Origin: Coccinella septempunctata
Taxonomy: Eukaryota; Arthropoda; Insecta; Coleoptera; Coccinellidae
Direction of reading: 5' to 3'
DNA: 64,000 nucleotides
Assembly: GCF_907165205.1 (NCBI RefSeq)
Contig: NC_058198.1
Location: 22,815,240 to 22,879,239, forward strand
Positions within the stretch are counted from its first letter, which is position 1. Every line of letters begins with the position of its first letter. Positions 56,776 to 64,000 of this stretch are shown piece by piece. Both the position numbers and the translations under genes were made by a program. The notes under the pieces were generated by a model. It did no database searches and was not told where the DNA came from. It was given only the letters and a program-made list of their open reading frames with translations.

Positions 56776-57305
56776 CTCTTATCAACTTCTCTTTGTCATC
56801 TAAAATGCAGCATCCGGCAATTGAAAATATCTGCTCCTCTAGCACATATTCCTTCAGCTCATCGGGATCAAAATTGTTTATTCTGTTGATTTTATTGCTG
56901 ATTTCCTCTTCTATAAATTCATCCGACGGTTCACATGTGTCAATACCTTTTGTGATGGCTTGGTAGAGAGATTCTGAGAAGAAGTGTGGCCCTGGTCCTT
57001 CATGCAACAAGCTGAGTGCAATGATCCGTCCAGCAAAAAAATACTCCTTTTTTTCTAATGAATGCATGTTGAGCCTCAAAAACTTTTTCTCTTGTCCTAT
57101 GAAGAGGCTCGATTCTTCTAAATATTTAAGAACCAGCCTAAACATTTCTCTTTTTGGACCTCCCATATCCACAGCTCCCTCTGACATTCCACCACAGTCA
57201 GTGAATATTACTGATATTTTTTTAAATGGATCAAAGGATTTCCTACTCATTGCTCTAATACAGCAATTGAATATATCACCTCGATATATATTGAACTGAA
57301 TGAAA
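56776..57305 (-). CDS. HECT-domain ubiquitin ligase fragment (G2E3-like), first visible exon
   Basis: A 530-nt exon is bounded by CTTACTTTAG upstream and the donor GTACAC downstream. It encodes the HECT N-lobe: FNIYRGDIFNCCIRAMSRKS, FTDCGGMSEGAVDMGGPKRE (the conserved acidic-GGP-x-RE signature), FRLVLKYLEESSLFIGQEKK, FFAGRIIALSLLHEGPGPHF. HECT ligases accept ubiquitin from an E2 and pass it to substrates. The catalytic Cys lies in a C-lobe not seen here, so the gene is either longer than I can trace or a fragment. It lies head-to-head with the THAP/P-element gene. It could be a host gene or captured sequence. Confidence 0.7.
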
Positions 57306-57319
57306 CTAAAGTAAGAAAT

Positions 57320-57480
57320 TGAGAAGCAGCTTCTGATTGGTGGCACCTTCAATGGCCGCCAAGCATGCGCAAAACATCGAATTGCCGTCCGGTGGCCGGT
57401 GCCGTGTTTTGAATTTTGAACTTCGCTCTGTTATCATCCATCTTTGAGCTAGTGTGCGTGTTGTGATTGTTTACAAAGGT
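57320..57480. promoter_or_regulatory. Possible shared promoter region
   Basis: A short stretch with raised GC and several CpGs (GGCCGCCAAGCATGCGC, TTGCCGTCCGGTGGCCGGTG) lies between the minus-strand HECT-like exon and the plus-strand THAP gene. Its position and composition suggest a promoter, but no TATA or initiator motif is certain. Confidence 0.3.
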
Positions 57481-57813
57481 TTTTATACAAGTGCATGAAA
57501 GTTATTGTTCAATATCCTTGATGTGATAGTACGACGTAAGTATTTTCTGATTAACATGATACAGGTTTAAAAATAATTTCATTTATGTATTTCAGACCTC
57601 TTGAATCATCCAATTCGAATAGTGATTGAAAGAATGTTTGAATGCAGTTAGCCTTTATCTCGATGGTTGATTTATGCAGGTAAGTAGAAAGGTAAGTCGT
57701 CATTTATTATATTATATTAATATTTTTAATGTTATTGGTTAATGTATCGTTCCTAATATTATATTTTCATAACTGTTTTAATATTTTCCTTTTATGCTAC
57801 TAATTCTTTAAAT
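57430..57813 (+). other. Probable spliced 5' leader of the THAP gene
   Basis: A donor-like GACGTAAGT near 57535, an acceptor TATTTCAG near 57595 and a second donor CAGGTAAGT near 57680 outline a possible non-coding exon before the ATG at 57814. This is inferred from splice motifs only. Confidence 0.35.
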
Positions 57814-60715
57814 ATGTCTGGTACTACAGTAAAGTCGTCATCTTCTTGTAAGATTGCTTACTCTTGTAAATATCCTTCCTGCAGTAGTGTCTTCAGAAAA
57901 AAATTGCCACCTGGTGAAAAAAATAAAAATTTCTTTTATTTCCCCAAAGATCCCTCAAGAAGAGAAACTTGGATGAAAATTTGTGGTTTGGATTCAAAAA
58001 TCCATGTTTCTAATTTCCGAATTTGTCAGGATCATTTCAGATTTTCTGATTTCAATAATCCTAGGGAACCGAAGTACCTCAAATATCTGTCAATTCCTAA
58101 AGCCCCTGTAAATCCACCTTATCATCAAATTCAAATACAAATATTCCATTCAACATATTCGATGTATCTTCGATTGAAAATTGTTTATCCAACTCACCAA
58201 TCGATGTAACGCACCAGGTGGAAAGTTATCAGCAGTTCTTATTCTCAGAGGGGTTACCTAGTAATCTTTGTACATTTCCACCCACTAATTCTAATCAACT
58301 GTCTAGTGATAATAGTATTCAAAATCCTATACCAAGAATCTCACAATCCAACAATCAAGATAGAAACATCTCTTTGATTCATTCTCCTCCTGCTTCTGTT
58401 GAGAAGGCACCCAGCACCTCATTTCATTCCAATATATCTCAATCAAATGAGCCAGATGAAGAAGTTATTGTTTCTATTTGTGATAATATAAGCCCCTTAT
58501 CACATTCAAAGAGAAGACATAAATTTTCTTTCCTGAAGGAGGCTGATGATTCGAATAAAGTAGAAAAAGATGTGTATCGGATACACAGAAATACAACATC
58601 TAAACTTTCAAAATTGAAAACATTATTGAGAAATAAAAGAACTCAGCTTAGTGAAATAAACAGATTGTATAGAGACGGTAAATTCAAATTCATTGAAGAA
58701 AATTTAAATTCAGTTAGCAAGCATTTCATTAATTCCCAATTGAGAAACTCGGCAAAATCACCTACAGGTCGAAGATGGACCATAAATGATAAAACTTTTG
58801 CTCTCGCTATGTATAAAAGAAGCCCGAGACTTTATAGATATTTAAGATCAGTTTTTAAATTGCCAGCACCTAGAACTTTGCAAACCCTTCTTTCCAATAT
58901 ACCTTTTGAATGCGGAATTTTAAAATCAGTTCTAGAATTTTTGAGAATTCAGGTAGGAAACATGGATGAGTTGGATACATACTGTGTTTTGATTTTTGAT
59001 GAAATTTCTATTAGTAGTGGTCTATCATATAATATTTGGCATCAGAAGATATCAGGATTCGAAGATTTAGGTTCCTTGGGTCGAACATCTAACCCAGCAA
59101 ATCATGCTCTCGTTTTCATGATAAGGGGCATCCAGAAAAACTTTAAAATTCCCATTGCATATTATCTTTCAAAAGATAGTGTCAAATCTTGCAATTTAAA
59201 ACAACTGATAGTAGACATAATTAAGGAATTACAAGCAGTGGGTGTAAGAATTTTTGTGCGACTGTTTGTGACCAAGGCAGTACTAACAAAACTGCCTTGA
59301 ACTCCTTAGTTTCAGATCACACAGATGATCAACCTTCTCCTTTCCACCTTGTAGTTAATGGACAGCGAGTTTTCACAATATTTGATGTCCCTCATCTTTT
59401 AAAGTGTACTCGTAACTCTATTATCGATGGAAAGTTGGAATTTGAGACAGGGAAGTTTGCTTGTATGGACCATATAAAGGAAGCTTTCCATTTTGATAAT
59501 TCTAAGAGAACATATAGATGCTGCAGTAAATTAACTAAAAATAATTTCAATTTTTCAGATTCCTATATGAAGATGAAAGTGAATGTGGCAGCCAGACAAC
59601 TGAGTCACACTGTAGCAGCAGCTATTGAAACTTTCTGTGCGTCTGGATATATGGAGACAAACGCGTTGCATACCGCTGAGTTTTGTCATCAGATTGATAA
59701 TCTATTCGATTCATTGAATAGTTCGCAGTTTCATAATTCGGATGGAAAAAAATATCGATCTGCATTGTCTGACAACTCGCCTCATTTAGAATTTTGGTCG
59801 GATATGTTGCCCAAAATTAATAATTGGAAAATTTTTCGTAATGGGAAGTGTAGTAAACATTTTAAATTTGTTCAGGGGTGGACTATCACGATAAGGTCTA
59901 TTATGGAATTATGGAAACTCTTGCGGTTTGAGGGTTTGACGTTTTTGAATTTAAGAAATTTCAATCAGGATCCTATTGAAAATTTATTTGGACAAATAAG
60001 GCAACATGGATTTGGCAATACAAATCCAAATTCTTCACAATTCGTGGCAGCTCTTAAAACTTTAGTAATCAATAATTTAAGTTCACCGGTGTACAAGTCC
60101 TTCAACTGTGAAAACGATTTTTGTGATTCATTAGGGAATTTTGGGGATTTTATCAGTAAATATAATAGGGAAAATGAAGATAGCTGTGAAGAACATACCA
60201 ATAATTCTAATGTTGTCGATGAGGATGATGATGTAGATGATATTACGGATCAAAATCACGCCTCTTCTTATGTAGCCGGCTACATCTTGAAAAAATTAAA
60301 AATTTCGGAATTTTTAGAATGTGAAAATTGTAGGAAATGCTTCTTTTCAGAACACGTATTGAGTCAGCATCTTTTTGTAAGTTTCAAAGAATTTGATGAC
60401 AAAATTCGGTTGAATTATGCAAGTGAGCAATTGGTTCAAATGGTTGACGAGTTTCATATTGAATTATATAAATTTTTGGACAAAAATGGTCATGAGACAA
60501 AATTGCTGGATAAATTCATTTCAAAATTCACTCGGGAGTATAAAAAAATGTCATTCTGTACTATCCATGACCTTTCGCAAAATATTTACAGAATTCTCTT
60601 TCGTGTAACAATTTTCAAATATATTCGTGAAAAAAATAAAACTATAAAACCTCCCCATTCTGGACATCTAAGAAAAAATCGAATAATACGTGAGAGCAGG
60701 ATAAATAATCAATGA
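57814..60715 (+). pseudogene. THAP9-like P-element transposase, two frameshifts
   Basis: 57814-58209 begins with a THAP zinc finger: C-x4-C (SCKYPSC), FYFPKDP, W, C-x2-H (ICQDHF) and the LSIPKAP end. A frame break near 58130-58150 separates it from the next part, which continues through a coiled coil (SKLKTLLRNKRTQLSEINRL) and the RNase-H-like start (CVLIFDEISISS, first catalytic Asp). A second break near 59245-59260 falls just before the second Asp, which reads in the next frame as TVCDQGSTNKTALN. 59297-60715 is open for 472 codons: IFDVPHLLKCTRNS, NQDPIENLFGQIRQHGFGN and a C-terminal Cys pair (CENCRKCF). Two small lesions in about 900 codons suggest recent inactivation or sequence errors. 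I did not find P-type TIRs, so it may be a domesticated gene or a transposon. Confidence 0.85.
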
Positions 60716-60718
60716 ACC

Positions 60719-61789
60719 AATTGCTTCTTGTATATTAGTCGTTTAATATATGTATATATTTTTCCCCATTTGTAGAGCCAAAGTGATAGTGCTAACAGAC
60801 TCTGTGATATCATGTGATGGTTATATTTATTCAAAGATTATATTTCTTTTCTTATTACTGTTTAAATGGTTCCCTTGCTTGTGTACATATAATATCCCTT
60901 TACCCCATGTTATTTTTTCAAGACGAGCAATTAACTGAATGTGATATTTCCTTTGTATACTTACTGTGATAAATTGTGGTGTAGTATTATTTTTGCATTC
61001 AATGTTTTTTTTATTTATTTCGTTACTGTTTGCATGTTTTTCGTTGAATATATGTTGGAAATAAGAATGAATCGTACTTTTAACAATCCCTTCATTCAAT
61101 ATTTTTCTATCAAATGTTATGATTTTGGACTCTGGGTTTAGAGTTTTTATTTGAAGAATTTATTTTTACATCTTTTTACTATTTGCATTGTTACTTTTTT
61201 GTATATATTTTTCCTTCTTAATTAACTCCTTATTCTCAATTTTTCTATTAAATGTTAGTTTTTGAAGACTGAACTTTTGGACTCTGTGATATTATGTCAA
61301 TGTTTTTTTATATATTATATAAAATTATGTTTTTCTTGACAATTCTATTAACTGTTTGGACGTCTTTGCATGATAGATGGAAATATCAGTTATTATTCAA
61401 TATTAAATGTTTTCTGCATATATCTATTTTTGTTTCGAAAGTCATCCTGTTTCTGAAAAATTGACAATGATTTTATTCAGACACCAGGAAGCTAGAATAA
61501 AGTTCACTAACATATGACACAAATTATAAAGGATTTCAAAAAATCCGTCAATTGATCATCATTTCACAAATTTTATGTATCTTTCAAGTATTTTTACAAT
61601 AACTTATGTGTATTTATCATTCATTCAATAAATGATTTATGAAGATTCTTGTTTTCATGACTTTCCACTTCTTGAATCACAAATAATAGAACAATTTACT
61701 TATTATGACAATCCACACATAGGTGATTAATCACTTGCCAGTTTTCGCTTGGAAAAGTGTCTAATTTTTGAAACACCAAAACTGCGAAA
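60719..61789. other. 3' flank of the THAP gene, no gene recognised
   Basis: Very AT-rich sequence, perhaps in part a 3' UTR. GACTC(T)GTG(A)TAT-like phrases recur near 60798, 61128 and 61278, suggesting old internal duplication. No open frame of interest. Confidence 0.4.
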
Positions 61790-62232
61790 TTGCCCTTGTG
61801 CGCGACACCTCTTATTTATATCTATATAAGCAAGATTCAAATCCAATTTGAATTTTCCCGCCTTCCCCCACTTCTCGGCCACCTAAGATGGAGGCCAATT
61901 CTGTTGCCAATGAATAGTAGGGAGTTTACACTTCTCTTATTATTTGTGTTCTGTGGCTTTCAGTACCTTGTTGCTTCGAGGGGAACGCTGTACATTATTT
62001 CTTCTGCTAATTTATCAACTCGAGCGGCGTAAGTCTTCTCGCTGTTGGTTGGATCGTTTTCGAATTCCTTGGGCATATAAACTACTTCCTTCATCTTTTT
62101 CTTCCCTAATCCCTTCCGTGGCCTGCCTAGTCTGTGTGAGTCTCTCTTATTGGCCCAAGAGAGTGAAGTTCGTTAGCTCCTAATTTCACTTTTCCACACA
62201 AAAAGAAAAAAGGATAAGAGGACTGTGAGAAG

Positions 62233-63282
62233 ATGCCTAAATGCCATATATGCTCCAAACAAACAGCATCCTCTAAATTTGCTAATTGTTCAAGGTGCAA
62301 GAGACATTTCCATTTGGAATGCTTGTGTTTGAAGCCTGATGAGTTGACTCTGATTGATTCTAATTGGATTTGTGGCTATTGTAAGAAGGAGGGTCGTTCA
62401 CTTCGTAGTGGATCGGTATCATCGCCTTCCTATCATCTAAACACACCAGTCCTTGCTGCGGACTCACAGCCTTCCTCGGCTTCCCCACTCACTGGTGATC
62501 AATTCGCTGCCCTTATGGCAAAATTAAATGAAATGTCTTTTGATATTTCAACCATAAAATCTACCCAACTGGCGATGCAATCGGATGTATCCGAGTGCAA
62601 GTCCATTCTGAAAAAACATTCTGAGGATCTACGCCGTCATGACAGCCTACTCGAGAAACATTCTAGCTCCATCATCAAGCATGAAACTGACATCAACGCC
62701 TGCACATCTAGAATGCAAAGATTAGAAGAATCTCACGAACAACTTTCAGTCGCGGTTAAAAACGCCGGTACAAAAATAGCTGAGATTCAATCTTCAAATC
62801 TTGGTCACTCCTCTGGAATTTCTACACATTCTATAATTCAACCAGCTGAAATGCTGGAACGCTTTCGTCGGTCTCACAATGTACTGATTCGAGGAATTCC
62901 TGAGGCTGGTCCTGGGGATGACGAAACGAGTGTTTCTCAAGTTCTTGACCACGTATATCCAGGTGCCTTCTCACAGCATACCTCCATCGCTAGAATAGGA
63001 GTTTTGACTACCGACCGTCCAAGAATTCTCAAAGTATCTTTTAACAACCCACTGATAGTCACGAAAATCCTCAAAAACAAGCGAGTCATTGCCAACGTAC
63101 GTGACTGGCGTAAATACAGTATCTCTGATGATAAAACACCTGCACAAATTAAAGAACTAAATGATTTGCGTACCGAACTCAAGCGCAGAATTGGCGCTGG
63201 TGAGACTAACATCGACATTAAGTATATTTCCGGTAAACCCACTATCATTAATATCTCTACTACCGAGAGTGCAAAAAACTAA
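62233..63282 (+). CDS. LINE ORF1 protein: PHD finger, coiled coil, RRM-like core
   Basis: 349 residues. C4HC3 zinc ligands of a PHD finger are at C4, C7, C19, C22, H27, C30, C47 and C50. Residues 90-190 form a long coiled coil (CKSILKKHSEDLRRHDSLLE) for multimerisation. Residues 215-300 carry an L1-ORF1p-like RRM (HNVLIRGIPEAGPGDDE, ARIGVLTTDRPRILKVSF, ILKNKRVI). The last part is a small basic domain. The protein would coat element RNA; a PHD finger may also read histone tails, which is an inference. The frame ends AGT GCA AAA AAC TAA, with a canonical minus-1 slippery heptamer just before the stop. Confidence 0.88.
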   Translation: MPKCHICSKQTASSKFANCSRCKRHFHLECLCLKPDELTLIDSNWICGYCKKEGRSLRSGSVSSPSYHLNTPVLAADSQPSSASPLTGDQFAALMAKLNEMSFDISTIKSTQLAMQSDVSECKSILKKHSEDLRRHDSLLEKHSSSIIKHETDINACTSRMQRLEESHEQLSVAVKNAGTKIAEIQSSNLGHSSGISTHSIIQPAEMLERFRRSHNVLIRGIPEAGPGDDETSVSQVLDHVYPGAFSQHTSIARIGVLTTDRPRILKVSFNNPLIVTKILKNKRVIANVRDWRKYSISDDKTPAQIKELNDLRTELKRRIGAGETNIDIKYISGKPTIINISTTESAKN

Positions 63283-64000
63283 ACTCACTTCATGAATGGA
63301 CCATCTTTTATACAAACGCACAGTCTCTGTTCTCCAAGTACTTGGAACTGCTAGCTTATGTTGACGCTCATCATCCTACTTTCATCTTGATTGCTGAATC
63401 TTGGCTCCATCCTGGTATTCAAGACTCGCTGGTTTCGATACCCGGTTACTCAATTTTCCGGCAGGACAGTACAACTACCGTTGGTTATGGTGGTGTTTGC
63501 ATCTCTGTGGCCACGAGCATTTCCCCATCGTTCTCTTTGAAAGTAACAAATCTCGATCTTCCGGGAATTGATAACATATTCCTCGATATCTTGGATGAGA
63601 AGTCGTGCTTCTTGACCGTTGGCTGTATTTATCGACCCCGACCTTGCCAATCCGATGCTTTTTTGGCTGCCCATCTTGGTAATCCTTCGGCAACCAAACG
63701 CAACCTTTATATAGCTGGAGATTTTAACATGCCTGATGTCGAGTGGCCTCTGACACCCAAGATCTACAATTCGGCATCTAGCATTTTTGTCGACACTGTC
63801 CGTGACCACAACCTCTTTCAGCTGGTGGATTTCCCTACGCGCTTTCGTAATTCACAGACGCCCTCCCTTCTGGACCTAGTGCTCACGAACGACGCCGACC
63901 TTGTGCCGAAGATTGAACAATATCCACCTCTGGGCAAGTCGGACCACATTATTTTACTCTCCACTATTCATCTGAAATCTCGAATTTCATCCAAGAAGTC
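63253..64000 (+). CDS. LINE ORF2, APE endonuclease part (partial, continues beyond window)
   Basis: The frame is open from about 63253 in the minus-1 frame relative to ORF1 and reads CKKLNSLHEWTIFYTNAQSL, then LIAESWLHPGIQDS (catalytic Glu), VGCIYRPRPCQSD, LYIAGDFNMPDVEW (Asp/Asn), SLLDLVLTND and LGKSDHIIL (Asp/His). All endonuclease residues seem present. No Met codon occurs near the start of the conserved domain, so a frameshift product with ORF1 is the likely way it is made. The RT lies beyond the window. Confidence 0.85.
63273..63279 (+). promoter_or_regulatory. Minus-1 ribosomal frameshift slippery site A AAA AAC
   Basis: In the ORF1 frame the codons are GCA AAA AAC TAA, so A AAA AAC fits the X XXY YYZ rule exactly. 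Slipping back one base bypasses the stop and enters ORF2 (CTA AAC TCA CTT CAT GAA TGG). A downstream pseudoknot or hairpin, needed for efficient slipping, was not worked out. Confidence 0.7.

Larger units (their letters stand above)
61790..64000 (+). mobile_element. LINE with PHD-finger ORF1 (copy H), cut by the window end
   Basis: A 5' UTR-like leader with raised GC precedes ORF1 (62233-63282), which is followed directly by the endonuclease part of ORF2 to the window end. Both frames seem undamaged as far as they go. ORF1 with a PHD finger, coiled coil and L1-type RRM core occurs in several CR1/I-related LINE families. The 5' boundary is approximate. Confidence 0.85.

Noticed and set aside
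1..64000. A new defence, toxin or biosynthetic system
   Set aside because: After reading both strands, every large frame is explained by transposons or a few host exons; no gene cluster with linked functions is present.

Overview
This is a gene-poor, AT-rich stretch of an animal nuclear genome, almost certainly an insect. I lean towards a beetle or a related arthropod, but the sequence does not settle that. Coding pieces are split by introns with GT/AG borders. The transposons are those usual in arthropods: Jockey/CR1-like LINEs, Penelope-like elements (PLEs) with GIY-YIG domains, a P element, PIF/Harbinger, Tc1/mariner and piggyBac-type MITEs. There is no operon layout, no rRNA or tRNA gene that I can recognise, and no CRISPR array.

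Layout. 1-4.1 kb: a decayed Jockey-superfamily LINE, then a decayed PLE, both on the minus strand. 4.8-13.4 kb: the most host-like part. It holds minus-strand exons of unknown function (5.3-6.9 kb), a 383-bp tandem array (7.5-9.1 kb), and two phase-compatible exons of a sperm-tail PG-rich (SHIPPO/STPGR) protein at 12.1 and 13.4 kb. 14.4-19.0 kb: a PLE flanked by direct repeats, with a mariner remnant and a LINE fragment inside. 21.4-25.0 kb: a MITE, another PLE, and a minus-strand P element broken by a PLE end that carries a hammerhead-ribozyme core. 25.2-26.8 kb: a mariner-type element with TIRs of about 540 bp and a TA duplication. 28.7-41.7 kb: a dense nest holding a nearly complete Jockey-type LINE (29.2-33.5), a Jockey fragment, a PLE, an R2-superclade LINE with a C-terminal restriction-like endonuclease (36.3-38.4) and another broken Jockey element. 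41.7-45.1 kb: a PIF/Harbinger element with an intron-containing transposase and a convergent Myb/SANT-like gene, itself hit by two MITEs. 45.1-50.8 kb: one LINE fragment joined to a second, CR1-like LINE. 52.0-55.9 kb: a well-preserved LINE with an (ATT)n tail. 56.3-57.3 kb: two exons of a HECT-type ubiquitin ligase fragment on the minus strand. 57.4-60.7 kb: a THAP9/P-element transposase head-to-head with it. 61.9-64.0 kb: a LINE whose ORF1 has a PHD finger, running off the window end.

The genes do not form a pathway. They are independent, nested mobile elements around a few host exons. The observations most worth following are a canonical A AAA AAC minus-1 slippery heptamer placed exactly at the ORF1/ORF2 junction of the last LINE; a hammerhead core in a PLE terminal repeat of which three copies sit beside three different sequences; and the STPGR host gene. 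I saw no defence system or other wholly new system.
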